Part shown: piece by piece, positions 46,510-58,297 of the stretch | How the letters are laid out: each line of letters opens with the position of its first letter | How positions within the stretch are numbered: position 1 is the first letter of the stretch | Assembly: GCA_963575745.1 (NCBI GenBank) | Contig: CAUYUJ010014333.1 | Location: 220,001 to 284,000, forward strand | Direction of reading: 5' to 3' | Source: Prorocentrum cordatum | Lineage: Eukaryota; Sar; Dinophyceae; Prorocentrales; Prorocentraceae | DNA length: 64,000 nt | The notes under the pieces: model-generated | What the model was told of the DNA's origin: nothing | The model's input: the letters and a program-made list of their open reading frames with translations, nothing else | Databases searched by the model: none | Program-made: the position numbers and the translations under genes

Positions 46510-46740
46510 GAAAGGGCAACGATGGCGACGACGGCGACGACGACGACGACGACAGCGGCGACGACGACGACAACGACGACGACCACCACCACCACCACCA
46601 CCACGACGACGACGACGACGACCGCGACGACGACGACGACGACAACGACGACGACGAGGACAACGACCACGACCACGACGACGACGACGACGACCACGAC
46701 GACGACGACAATGACGACGGCGGCGGCAACAGCGACGACC
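46510..46740 (+). repeat. (GAC)n / (CAC)n array
   Basis: GAC repeats with a CAC run at 46581-46602. Poly-Thr/Asp/Arg frames are by-products. Confidence 0.95.
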
Positions 46741-47600
46741 CACGATCGCAGTGGCGCGCCACGCGCTCGCGGGCCGCCCACGACGGCGACAGCGGCGGAG
46801 GCTTAGCAGGCCCGCCTCGGGGGCGCCCGCAAGCGCCAGTGGCGCCACGACGGCCGTGGCGCCGCGCGCGGGCAGGCCGTCCAGGTTCAAGTTCTCGAGG
46901 ATGTACCTGTTGCGCCGGGGGCCCAGGGGTGATTCTCTGGCAGCTCATGGGGGTCTCCTATGCCATCCTGCTGGCTCTGGCGATTCGACGCCAGCCGACG
47001 CCAGTGGACGCGAATCGACGCCAGTGGGCGCTAGTCGACGCTAAACGCAAATGCATTCTGAAACAATTGTGAGGACATGCGCAGCTCCCCTGAGTTGCTA
47101 CCGAAGATGGGGCCCTGAGGGGCGAGTGAGCGAGGGACCACCAGTGCGGATAAGCGTCTGGGCCTACCTTTCGCGTCCAGGTTTCAGCGGTCGCGCCCTG
47201 TGGGATGGGGCTTGCTTTGACGTCCAAGGTTCTCACATCCTGCCCTTGCATCAGTACTATGGGTTTGGACGGAAGATGGGGTCAGAGGCTCGGGCGCGTT
47301 CGCCGATGCATCGGCGTTGCGGCTCGATGTTGAGCCCGACTTTCTCCACGCCGACGCCGCCGATGCTTCACAGACGTCGTCGGCGCATCGGCGATGCATT
47401 TGCGATGCTCGGCGGTCGAAAGATGGGACACCGATGGGATGGGGCTCAACGATAGGAAGCGCTCACGGGCAAATTTGCACTTGTTTGAATCTCCTCGTCC
47501 TCCGGGGCCCCATCCCTCGGGGCTCCATCTCTGAGCCGCTGTTTTTGCGGGTGCCCCCGGGATGTGGGCGGCCTTCGGAAGCCTCCCGGGACCTACAGGG
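46740..47600. other. Unassigned sequence with palindromes
   Basis: Short CGACGCCAGTGG-type repeats at 46986-47045. The perfect 16-bp palindrome CGCCGATGCATCGGCG lies at 47301-47316 and GCATCGGCGATGC at 47385-47397, part of the dispersed repeat also seen at 42.5 kb. No gene recognised. Confidence 0.45.
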
Positions 47601-47880
47601 GCCTCCAGAGTCGAGGGACATCTGGAGACAACCAGGAGCCCGACGACGTCTGGTGCCAGAAGCGGCACGACAACTCTTGTCGCCGTGTTGAGCCAAATCT
47701 CGACCCTATTCTGCCCCAGGTCAATCCAGACCCGGGTCGGTCAGGCCAGGCCTTGCAAGATTCTGAAAAATCCTGGAGGACCTGGCAGGATCCTGCACCC
47801 ACACCCTGGTCAAGGCAACCCTGGCCCTGCAGGATCCTGCACGATCCGGCGCTCTGACTGACCCCCGTTTGCATGGACCC
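47600..47880 (+). repeat. Dispersed repeat with GCAGGATCCTGC, copy 2
   Basis: Second copy of the repeat at 39255-39580, with the same words in the same order and about 80% identity by eye over the alignable parts. Both copies end in CTCTGACTGACCCCCG followed by TTGCAT. Confidence 0.75.
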
Positions 47881-48282
47881 CCATCTCAAGGCTGGACCTC
47901 TGCTTAATGCGACTGTTTGCAACAGTGCGTCCTACGGGGGTGACTCCGCCTGCTTGAAACAGACGCCAAAAACAACCAAGATCTGCTCCGAGGGCCCGCG
48001 CCGATCGACAAAACAATGAATAAGAAAACGATCACCATCTGCTTGGACGGTTTGGCCTGGGGCGGTCTGCACAGCCATCGCGCCGCCGCTGGCGGCGCCT
48101 CCTGGGCCAGGGCGACGAGGAGGTATCGGTGCCTACGCCCCCCGTGGCTTGGCCGGGGAAGCAACTGCACAGCCCTGGGCCCGGGAGGGGGCCCGACCAG
48201 GGGAGGTGGATGCCCTGCCCCTGTGGCCGGCCCTGCGTCCTAAGGCCCAAAAACGTCGCATCCCGTCGGACGCGCCAGGCCT

Positions 48283-48511
48283 AGAAGAAGAAGAAGAAGA
48301 AGAAGAAAAAGATGAAGAAGAAGAAGAAGACGAAGAAGAATAATAAGAAACGCCATAAACAAGAGATTGTGGCGCTCCGCCCGGATTTCTTGGATCTGCG
48401 CTGGACCCCCTCCCTGGCGTGCTCCGCGCGCGATCCAAGGAATCCGCGCGGACCGCCAACAGTTTATGTTTATGTCGTTTCTTCTTTTTCTTCTTCTTCT
48501 TCGTCTTCTTC
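48283..48511. repeat. Long inverted repeat (foldback), arms about 100 nt
   Basis: Core arms of 52 nt at 48345-48396 and 48432-48483 are about 80% complementary: the left begins AAGAAACGCCATAAAC and the right, read in reverse complement, begins AAGAAACGACATAAAC; both end CTTGGATC. Outside the core the arms continue as GAA repeats (48283-48343) and TTC repeats (48481-48511), which also pair. The loop is about 35 nt. Peptides read from the two strands are near-identical (WRSARISWI and WRSARIPWI), which independently shows the symmetry. Confidence 0.85.
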
Positions 48512-50300
48512 GGCCACTGCTTTTCCTCGTGGGCCCCGTCCGCCGCGTCTCCGTGGCAGCGGGCGCGCCTCCCTCCCCCGTCCCAGCCTCGCGCGCCGCG
48601 CCCCGCGAGGTGCGACGAGCGCCCATCCTCGCTCGGACGTGCATCAAGTGGGCGGGCGACACATGGGGGGGAAGACGTTTACCTTTCCTGTCCCCTGTGG
48701 GCCCCAGGGAGCCCCTGTAGGACCCCATTAAGGCACAAGTGGTGCACCCTTCCTAAACCCACCCATGTGTGGCACCCATCACTCGACGCACGACTCGCGC
48801 CTTCGCGAGACCACCTGGGAGAAGGACAGCTAAGCGCGAAGTGGTAGTGGGCGAAGTGCTGCCGGGCGGCCAATCTCCCAGACATCCGACGACGTGATTC
48901 TTCAATCCGCGGCCGCACAGCTTCGGACCCCATCTTGGCGGCGAGCAGAGGGGCAGAGGGGGGCAGGGGGAGGGGGGAAGGCGCCTTCTAAGAAGCAGCC
49001 TCCTGCTGAGAAGGCTTCCCCCTTACCCCCCTCTGCGAGTGGCTGACCTTCCCTGGGGGCAACTTCTCGCCCTGGTTCCATGCTTGATGGCCCGTGGAGT
49101 CCGAAACTCTGCCCCCCCCCGGGAGCTGACAGAACGGAAAGAGCAGGCCGAGGCCGAACCCCAAACCCATCGTCGGAGGCCTGAGCTTCTCGTCGCCCGC
49201 GGGCCGTCTGCGCGCAAGCCCGAAGCCTCGCCAGCAGGGGCTCGCGCGAAGGCAGTTAGGGCTCCCGAAGCTTGTGAATCATTTGAGGGAGAGGCACCCC
49301 TACCGCTGCTCGAGCTCTCGTCGCCCTGGCCGGACATTCCTCGTGAGTTCTGGTCAGCAAGCACCCGAGAGAGGTCCAGGGAGTAGCGGTACAGTCAAAT
49401 CTGAGAGTGCGGATGCGCAATGTGGAAGCGGGCCCCTTGGACGCCCATGTCGAAGCTTTCCGAGCGGGGCTGGCAGTCGAAAAGGGTCGAGGATGGACCG
49501 AGAAGGCAAGGATGCAAGGGTACCCCGGATGGCATAATAATCATCGGGGGGGAGGCGACTAACCTTCCCACGGAGCGTCCCCATCACCCTCCCACCGCTC
49601 CCCAACGCGCGTCCGACTCTCTCTCTCTCTCTCAAAACTGCCATCCCCCCCCCCAATCCCCCCCCCCGACGGCACGCGCCCATCCCCCCCTTCGAACCCA
49701 AGAGGGGGCGACCGTTTCGCCATCCGGAGTACCCTCTTGGGAAAGTTGCCCATCCTCACTATCGATATCGACTGTGGCGGCATCGGCACGGTCCCCCCGA
49801 AGCCGAGTGCCACCCTCCACCGCGACTCCGCGGACGGGCGGCAGCAGAGCGAGGCTCCTGCAGGCCGTCCGCGGGGCCGACCGAGCAGCTGCCGGAGCCG
49901 ACGCGCCCAGCCAGAGTGCGAGGGCAGAGCTCGGGACACGGCAGGCGAACGGCAGAGACAGGAGAGGAAGACGGACAGGGAGGAGAAGGCAGATCCGGAG
50001 GGCCCAGAGGCTCTGGTGGCAAACGAACGCAGAGGAGGAGGAGGAGGAGGAGGACCATCGCATCTGATTTAATAGGGTTTTAATTCGGCGACTGACCGCC
50101 TCGAGCCCCTGACGTCTTCGCGCCTCTCCGAGAGAATGGAACACGAGAGAACTTCGCAGGAGGACTTCGCAGGAGGAGGGGGGGCGAGGAGCAGAACACA
50201 AGTGGTAGAACAAGACGGGCAGATCGGATCGGGTGGGCAGACCCAGGCAGGTCGGAAGGCGGGCCCAGCCGACGAGGTCGAGCAGGCGGGTTGCTGAAGC
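48512..50300. other. Unassigned sequence
   Basis: No gene recognised. Contains G and C runs near 48960-48980 and 49645-49670, a TC run at 49617-49632 and a GGA run at 50031-50052. Long frames on both strands have no recognised motif. Confidence 0.4.
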
Positions 50301-50530
50301 GTGGGCCCTGCATGAATCGCGAGGAAGTCGCGAGCGATAGCGCGATTCCCAAGGAAGTCGTGAGAGAAGCCAAAGCGAGAGCGTGATTCCTGAGCGCCGA
50401 TGGCGCATCGTCTGAATAAATTGCGAGGAAGTCCCACGCCAGAGCGTGATGCGTCCATGAATTGTGAGGAAGTCCCGCGCGAGAGCGTGATTTGGGAATA
50501 CACTGTGAGGAAGTAATAGCGGGAGACGTT
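50300..50530 (+). repeat. Irregular GAGGAAGTC / GAGCGTGATT repeats
   Basis: About five diverged copies of a 40-60 bp word: TGAATTGCGAGGAAGTC, then GCGCGAGAGCGTGATTC. Confidence 0.6.
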
Positions 50531-50689
50531 GTTGTTGTAAACTGGGGACCAGGGGCACAATTTGAGCCCCGTGACTTTGCCTGATTTCAATTTGTTATTA
50601 TTTTTTCTTTTAAACAAAGGTGCGAACCCCGGGGGAGCACTTCAATTGGAAAAACAAATGGTAACCAGAGGGGTGGATCTCCAGTAATA

Positions 50690-50726
50690 AGATTTCATCA
50701 ACAGCAACATCAGCATCAACATCATT

Positions 50727-50759
<33 letters not shown>

Positions 50760-50815
50760 GTCATCATCATCGTCATCATCGTCATCATCGTCATCATCAT
50801 CATCATCATCACCAA
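50690..50815 (+). repeat. (TCA)n array
   Basis: ATC/TCA repeats with CGT interruptions, the smallest of the TCA arrays. Confidence 0.95.
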
Positions 50816-51009
50816 CAACAACACCGACAACAGCAGCAACAATACCAAAACGCCATCATGCTTTATTTGTGAGTCGCCCGGATCTGACGACCAGGCGTCG
50901 GAGAGCGCAGGGCGCGCGCGCGGCGCCAGTCATCACCTCTCGCAGCAAGCCCGCGGGGCGGGCACGGAGCCCTCTGGCAGCGCCAGGCCGTGATGCGCCA
51001 GGATCTCCT

Positions 51010-51136
51010 GGCAGCGACGACGAAGACGACAACGACGACGAACACGACGACGAACACGACGACGATGGCAACGGCGCCGGCGACGGCGTCGGCGTCGGCG
51101 ACGGCGACGACGGCAACGACGCCGACGGCGGCGGCC

Positions 51137-51176
<40 letters not shown>

Positions 51177-51385
51177 AAGCGGCAGCGACGGCGGCGGTGA
51201 CGGCGACGGTGGCGGCGACGGCGGCGGCGGCGGAGACGGCGGCGACGGCGGCGACGGCGACGGCGGCGACGACGACGGCGGCGACGACGACGGCGGCGGC
51301 GGCGACGACGACGACGACGGAAGCGGCGGCGGCGGCGGCGACGACGGCGGCGACGACGGCGACGGCGACGACGGCGGCAGCGGCA
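51010..51385 (+). repeat. (GAC)n / (GGC)n array
   Basis: GAC and GGC triplets in blocks; pure GAC near 51139-51175. Poly-Asp/Gly, Thr/Ala and Arg frames are by-products. Confidence 0.95.
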
Positions 51386-51389
51386 CTAC

Positions 51390-52370
51390 CTCGAGGGGAC
51401 CTCCTAGGGATTTCCTGGACATGTTCAAAGGGTTCTCGAAGGCTTTCGGGCCCCCAGGCTGTTCTTTATCGGTTTCCCGTGGTGCTCCCCATGACCTGGG
51501 GGGGGCCTGAAAGTCGTAGAACCCGAGCTGCGGCACAGAGGCCGGACGAAACGGGACGACGTCGACGAACACGACGCCGGCGGCGACGGCGGCGGCGCGG
51601 GTCTCCTGCAGGTCTTGCCGCACCTCCTGGACCCGCTCTGGGAGCCCGCGGTCGGCGGGGCACCCCCGGGCGAGCGGCTTCAGAGGGGCGCTCACAGCTC
51701 CTCCTCCTCCTCCTCCTCATTCTCCTCCTCTTCATCCTCCCCCTCCTCCATCCTTCTCCTCCTCCTCCTCCATCCATCTCCTCCTCCTCCATCCATCTCA
51801 ACCCCTCCTCCATCCATCTCCTCCTCCTCCTCCTCCTGAGCCACTGAGCCACTGAGCCACTGAGCCATCTCCTCCTCCTGAGCCACTGAGTCCGACGAAC
51901 GCGACCATCCCCCCCAGGGCCGGTCGGCCTTGGGGGGGGGATCAAACCAGGAGCGTGGCGACTCCTGGGGCGGTCGCTCCAGGAGTCGCTGGCTGTGGGA
52001 TTGTCTGTGCGAGGTAGTAGCCAACAGAGCGAAAGACCTCCTCCTCCCCCTCCTCCTCGTCCTCTTCCAGCCGCTCAGCGGCTGAGAACGCACTCCTCTG
52101 CGGCCTCTGGATGCACACGAGTAGGGTCCAGGGGATGGCGGCATGTTTGCTCCTTCAGGGGGCTCGCCCCACCCATGACAGAGAGAACGGGCCCCCGCGC
52201 GAAGCGCTGGCTTCTCGCTGTGAGCGTCCTCTGCGTCTTCTTCGTGGGCCTCTGGCACCACTCAGATGGAGGGCGACCGAGCTCAAGCTGGTGGGCACTC
52301 AATACGCATGTGCTCCTACCGATCTCCCTCACGGGGCCGACCAGGGCCGCAAAGTTCTCATCAGAAGTCA
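51390..52370. other. Unassigned sequence with TCC tract and CTGAGCCA repeats
   Basis: A TCC tract (51698-51838) runs into four tandem CACTGAGCCA words (51838-51870). No gene recognised before the LINE begins at about 52370. Confidence 0.6.
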
Positions 52371-55180
52371 GCAACGTAGGCGCAGTCTTCCTCGCAGGGA
52401 CCAGGCGAAAGCAGACAGAAAGACAGCATTCAAATGTTTCACATCCACATCAGTGGGAGATCAGTTTTGCGTGGACCGGAGCACCTAGCATAACAAAAGC
52501 TATGGCGTATCGGTCTACCTTCACCATCGGCGGTTTCCTCGAAATTGCACACGACGTATTTACAGTCCTCCCCAAACGCTGGCGGGACGAACAGGGGCCG
52601 TGCGTCTCAAATACAGCTCCTCGGACATTATCGGTGTTGCGGTCTACTTTTCAATGGCATCATCATGTCGTGCGGGCATATCCTCGTATCGAAAGTTTGT
52701 GGAAGCGGTGACCTCGTTGGTGCAATCGCTAATCAACAGCGTTGGCAACAGGTGCAACCCCCATCATGGGTATTGACCTGAACGACGGTCTAGGCTACTC
52801 CCCCACGAGATTTACGAGAGCGAGATTGCCACAGGATAGCAGGACGACGATGAGGCGCACAACGCAGTGGTGGATTATGCGGACGTGGACGTGGAGGGGC
52901 TCGCGGCTCAGCTGTGGCACCAGATGCTACACGACACGCGCACGATGGCCTGCACGATCCACATTCCGAGGCTCGACAGGGCACAACTCACGGATGACTG
53001 CGCGCACATACCGAGCGGCCTGAGGCCACACATTACATGCTGCAAGATCCCGTCGGGGGTTGGCCGCCGTCTCCGGCTCACCAACACGTCAAACGACCGC
53101 GACCACAGACCGGCATACGCCGAGTGCAGGAGCTACTTCGAGGCGGAAGCCTAGGCTCGACAGTCGTGGGACTTTGACGGTATCGTGCGGATAATGAGTG
53201 GAGGCACCTCTTACCAAGGGGAGGTGGAGAAGATTCACAGCGCCAGGCTGCAGATTTCAGGCGAAGATTGAATCAGACTGTGCACGCGACCCATGACGGA
53301 CGATGTGGAACTCATCCTCGGTCGCACTCAGACAGGTTCTGCTTGATGCGTTCCAGCGTAAGTCGGCAGTGGAACAGGAGAGACCCGAGCTCGAGCCCAA
53401 GAGATCACAACTTTTGGATCGACGCAAGGTCCCTCGGGGTCAGCGCATTAGCAGAGGCAACACGGACAGGGAGGTGGAGCGTGAACTCTCGGGAATTACC
53501 TTTCGCAAGCGCACTCTATCAAGACAGATCACCAAGGGCATCAACAAAACGCCAGTGGGGGGACTCAACGCAGCTTGGGCAGATCACGATCACAATGCAA
53601 CTCAGCGTCTCACTCGCAGACTGGCTCGTCGAGGTCTTGGCCCACGCCAGCGGAAGCACGTTACGGCTAGGCGGAGAACTGCGAGCCACAGGACACTGCC
53701 GACTTCCTGAAGCTTCCCGCGCGCCGGGGGAGACTTGGAGCGGTGGAGCGCGACCTGCAACGTGAACTATCCAAACGTTTCGACAGTGTCAATCTTGGCG
53801 ACGAGGCTCATCGGACGGACCAGCAGAGGTATGGCGCAAGGAAGTTCGGCGACTCCCAGCAGGCGGAGGACCTCCGAGGCATCATTCGAGAAATGAGGCG
53901 GGCCCCGAAGTGGAGAGCCATCCCAGCTTGGAGCATGCCCCCCGAACCCTGGCTCATCTCACTAGACACTGAACAATGGCTGAAAGTTCAGCGCGGGGGA
54001 GTTGGCGAGGACCCCACACCATGGACCGCAATGGCCTTCGACGCGATGATGGTTGACATCATCGCCACTTGACGACGAGCATCTTCTCGCTGCGTGGGCC
54101 TGGACAAAGGCAACTGCAAAACGGGACCCCTGGGCCAACGCTGGATTCACATGTTCTGTCCGCTCGGTGGAACAGCGGACGACGACACAACGAGACTGGT
54201 CCATACTATTATGATGGGTTTGCTCGGCGGCGCAGGAGGGAGGACGCCATCACGGTGCACGACGGTTCATCGTGGAGGCTCCAGAAGATGGGCATCTCCC
54301 ACACAATCGTGAACGAGGACGCCACGAACGCCTTCGCCAGTGCAGACAGAGATATCAACCTCTCATCACTCGAGTCCCTCTACCTCTCTGAAGACGCCAG
54401 GCTACAACACCACAGGACCTACAGACGGCCCTGCATCTCGGGGACCCCCACGGGCTGCATGTTGCTACGGCCTACCTCAGGCGAGCCCATGGGGCATCCC
54501 AAATCCAGCTAAGGAGGTGCCCCGTACTTCTACCAGGTGGGCTTGGAGGTCTTTCTGAGATGGAGGCCGCAGACTAGCTCACGCGAGTACACAGAAGTCT
54601 CGGAGGTGGATGGCGCTTGCACGGACGCAGGGATCACGGTCTACGCGGACGATGTCACGATGAATGTTAAAACTGGGTGGTGCCCTGGTCACGTCACTTC
54701 ACGGAGGGAGGAAAAGCAGTCCATCTCACGTCCCTGTCGACAAGGAGCAGCAGTCAGCTCAGCACGGCGCTGGGTGAGGTCGGATTCCCCCTGAAAGCGG
54801 ACGGGAGACCCAGAGCCCACGCCTCGTTGGCGCAGGCAGCGTGGCACAGAGGAGACGCATCTAATCGGGCAGCCCCAAGTTGGCAGGACGGCACAACAGA
54901 TGCATGCGCATCATAGGAGGGTGGCTCACGTCGCAAGGCTCGCTACATATCGGGAAGGGAAGACTGCTCCAGGCGGGCCGATCGGGTCTCGGGGCCACCT
55001 CTAACGTTCTGGTCCACCCGGCGTCCCGTGCGATTAAACGTGTGGCGATTCTCTCGTTTGTCAAGGGGGCGCTCCTGTCGGGCACGAAGGCAAGATACCC
55101 GACCACCTACACGACCGAAGACAACAAAATCATGATGCGAGCGATGCGACGGGGATTGGGGGTGAAGGGCACGTAGGATC
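52370..55180 (+). pseudogene. LINE retrotransposon, frameshifted: endonuclease and reverse transcriptase
   Basis: Plus-strand remains of an APE-type LINE polyprotein in at least five frames. Endonuclease pieces: VGAVFLAGTRRKQ (about 52376) and MGIDLNDGLG (52760-52790), the D-x-N-D-x-x-G motif of the APE fold. RT pieces: EDATNAFAS (about 54315-54340; RT motif A, D followed by N-A-F), GAPYFYQVGLEVFLRWRP (about 54516-54560) and ITVYADDVTMN with the catalytic YADD at 54642-54653. A thumb-like segment with GGWLTSQGSLHIGKGRLLQA and LSFVKGALLSGTKA spans 54880-55170. RNase H and the C-terminal tail are absent, since the match stops near 55180. Many frameshifts separate the pieces, so it cannot make a polyprotein. 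Catalytic residues are still present, which implies decay mainly by indels. Confidence 0.8.
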
Positions 55181-55640
55181 ACGATAAGGTGACTAGGATT
55201 AAGTCGGGCCTGTCCCCCTACAGGCCGATTCTGGACGAAAATCCCACCAGCCCTTTGGGCGTGAGTGGTTTAGCGAGCTCTCTCTGTCCTCAACCCCCCT
55301 TCTTCCCCTTCGGGGAGGGGTTTACCCCTCCCCCTACCCCCTCCCCCTGGGCCTGGAGAGGGGGCCCGGCGGGTCGTCAGAGGGGGTAAATTTCGACTCC
55401 TGGGAGGGCTAAAAAACGACGACTCTCACAAGGATTCTGGCCCCGACGGGGGGACGGAGATAAGTCCCTCTCCTCTTCTGTGAAGCCAAAAACATTGATT
55501 TTACTATGGTTTTGGCCCCATTTTGGCTTTCTGAGGGGGCAGCGCTCCTCTTCCTTCATAGCAAAATCATTGATTTTACGAAGGTTTTGGGCTCATTTTG
55601 TCCTTCTCAGGAGGCAGCGCTCACTTGCGCTTCTGAGGAG
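55180..55640 (+). repeat. Unassigned flank ending in an 85-bp duplication
   Basis: Short C/T-rich flank, then two copies of AAACATTGATTTTAC, TTTTGG, CATTTTGGCTTTCT and GGCAGCGCTC (about 55487-55545 and 55565-55622). Confidence 0.6.
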
Positions 55641-55644
55641 GTCG

Positions 55645-55870
55645 CAAGAGGCCCCAAGCTGGCCCCAAGAGGCCCCCAGGAGGCTCCCAAGAGGCCTCCA
55701 AGAGGCCCCCAAGAGGCCCCCAAGAGGCCCCAAGAGGCCCCCAAGAGGCCCCCAAGAGGCCCCCAAGAGGCCCCAAGAGGCCCCAAGAGGCCCCCAAGAG
55801 GCCCCCAAGAGGCCCCCAAGAGGCCCCAGGAGCCTCCAAGAGGCCCCCAAGAGGCCCCACGAGGAGCCCG
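55645..55870 (+). repeat. 11-bp GAGGCCCCCAA tandem repeat
   Basis: About 20 copies of GAGGCCCCCAA/GAGGCCCCAA on the plus strand. Confidence 0.95.
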
Positions 55871-56265
55871 AACGACTCACACCAGGACGAGGGGCCCGAA
55901 CGACTCGCACCACGAAGAGCCCGAACGACTCACACCATAAGGAGGGGCCCGAACGACTCACACCAGGACGAGGCGCCCGAACGACTCACACCACGAGGAG
56001 CCCGAACGACTCACACCACGACGCGGGCCCCGAACGACTCACACCACGAGGAGCCCGAACGAGTCACACCAGGAGGAGGGGCCCGAACGACTCACACCAG
56101 GACGAGGGGCCCGAACAACTCACACCACGAGAAGCCCGAACGACTCACACCAGGACGAAGAGCCCGAACGACTCACACCACGAAGAGCCCGAACGACTCA
56201 CACCAGGAAGAAGGGCCCGAACGACTCACACCAGGACGAGAAACCCCAAACGACTCAAACCACGA
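55870..56265 (+). repeat. CGAACGACTCACACCA repeat, 22-28 bp
   Basis: About 15 copies of CCCGAACGACTCACACCA followed by variable GAGGAG or GGACGAGGGG. Units of two lengths alternate irregularly. Confidence 0.9.
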
Positions 56266-56809
56266 GGAGCGTTTTCTCTCCCTCCTCTTCCGCCTCGTCC
56301 TTCTCCCGCTCCCCCCACAAGGAGGATGTACAAGGAGGCGGGAGGAAGGAGGAACACGGGAGATATGCGGGAGCAAACGGACACACGCCTGAAAAACACT
56401 ATTGTCGGCACGCTTCGCAAGAGTTGCGGTTGTGAGATGGGCTGGTGGGGATACGCGAAGCGTAAAGAATTTAAAATAGTCAAATTATCCCAACAAAGCA
56501 ACCTAACATCGATATGTAGAAGCATAGCTGGAGGCATGCAGCAGCAGTAACAGTCACAGTAGTAGTAGCAATAAGAGCAGGAGAGATGAAACAGTGGTAA
56601 CAGTGAAGTAGTAGTTGTAGTTGGCGGGAGTGAACGAGTGAAGTGTAGTAGTAGTGGTGGGTGTAGTGATAACAGCGAAGTGAAATATAGTTGGGGTGGG
56701 TGGATGGCAGTAGTAGTAACAGTGAAGTACGGCGGATGTCTTGGATAGTAGAACGGTGGTAGGGGAAGTTAGCCCCCGTAGTAACGGTACCAGAAGAAGT
56801 AATAGTAGA

Positions 56810-57190
56810 ATGTATGTCGAAACGAGACACTGCTATCAATGCACGGAGCTTGAATGGATGTATTTGCAAACAAGACACTGCTATCAACGCACGGAGCTTG
56901 AATGGATATGTGGTCAAACAAGACACTGCGATCAACGCACGAAGCTTGAATGGATGTATGTCCAAACGAGACACTGCTATCAACGCACGTAGCTTGAATG
57001 GATGTATGTCCAGAAGAGACACTGCTATGAACGCAAGGAGCTTGAATGGATGTATGTCCAGAGGAGACACTGCTATCAACGCACGTAGCTTGAATGGATG
57101 TACGTCCAAACGAGACACTGCTATCAACGCACGGAGCTTCAATGGATGTAGGTGCAAACGATACACTGCTATCAACGGATTGAGTCTCAA
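56810..57190 (+). repeat. 48-bp minisatellite, about 8 copies
   Basis: Unit: GACACTGCTATCAACGCACG, GAGCTTGAATGGATGTATG, TCCAAACGA. The period of 48 is a multiple of three, so a 16-residue peptide repeats in register (RDTAINARSLNGCMSK on plus). Minus-strand frames also repeat in 16-residue register. I do not treat any of these as a gene without transcript evidence. Confidence 0.9.
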
Positions 57191-57424
57191 ACGATTTATT
57201 GGTATCAATGGTTTTAGCACCAAAACAGGGGCTCGAAGCTCTTGTGTTTGCATCTCTCGTCACGCTCTTCCGAAGGCGCTGGTATGTACCATCGTTTGCA
57301 CAGCAGCACCAGTGCACATAGTATGCAGACGGAGGAGCCCCGTAACTCACTACGCACGGGTACAGCACTAGACGGAGGAGCACCGCATCTCACTACGCCC
57401 CGTATCTCACCACGCCCCGTAGAG

Positions 57425-58297
57425 CTAGGCTCGTGCAGGCCAGCCTAGCTCTTGTCGGGCTTTCGCGCAAGCGATCTTCGTCGCGGCAATCTTGTCCGCG
57501 AAGAGCTCCGCGAAGGCCTTGGCGATCTGTTCCGGGGGGCCGGATTCGATGATGCTTCGGTCAGGCAAGCCGTGGCTCAAGAGCTGGCCGAAGCTCCTGG
57601 GCCGCGACAGGCTGACGTAGTAGGCCAGACAAATGGACTCTTTCTTGAGTCCTGGCGGAAACGTCCAGTGCACGATGAAGCCTGGGTCCGCCGTCTTGCC
57701 CTGCACGCCGTGCAGAGTGCCCTGCTTCCTGGGCAGCACGGTCAACTGCGCCCTGGATACCGAGATGGCTGGGCCACCTGCCGCTGGTTTGAACTTCCAG
57801 GGGCGGGCCTGCGCAGTGATCGCGAGCGCTCCGCGCAGGTCGGGGCCAGCAGGCTGAGAAGCACTGCCAGCTGTCACTGGCGCGGTCGTCAAGAAGAGTT
57901 CATCGCTGTTGTCCATATTGACATAGACGGCCTTTGGCATGTAGTGGAGTAGTACAATACCATCCGAGACAATGGACGGACGGCCTTCCACTGGAGGCTC
58001 CAGAGCGTGCATCTCTATGCCTACCACCCTGCCTGGCGCGCCACGGACATACTGAGGTGGCAAGACGGACTCCGTCAGGATGACCTCCATGCCGATGAAG
58101 AGCGGCAGCAGTCCCGGCATTTTTGCGGTAGCGCCGATGTTGGGCATCGCGCGCATCTCGTCGAAGTTAGGTTTCGCAAGGCGCGCAGCTGGTCTGTCGA
58201 TTGCCGGCACGTAGAAGAGCAGCTGGCCAGCATCGTGCGCATCAAGCTTGGCCTGCGCATGCATGGCGTAAGAGACGAGGAGCGGCGTGCGGCCGCA
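57425..58297 (-). pseudogene. Pif1-like helicase, C-terminal fragment
   Basis: About 290 codons of an SF1B Pif1-like helicase C-terminus. Recognisable parts: PGLLPLFIGMEVILTESVLP (the entry to the last RecA-like domain, where bound metals and promoter-like loops are absent), an AYVNMDN-like strand region, the late motif LHGVQGKTADPGFIVHW (equivalent to the T-h-x-x-Q-G-x-T step) and YYVSLSRPRSFGQLL (motif VI, with S-R). The Walker A and B motifs of the N-terminal RecA domain are missing; upstream the frame runs into tandem repeats of 58380 onward. Such helicase pieces are frequent in dinoflagellate genomes. The stop at 57425 follows a natural-looking helical tail (KIACAKARQELGW). It lies inside composite element B0, antisense to it. 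Either captured cargo or a decayed gene of the element. Confidence 0.75.

Noticed and set aside
55505-55525. CCATTTTGGCT on the plus strand
   Set aside because: An 11-base match to the centre of the SL without its ends, within an 85-bp duplication whose second copy lacks it.
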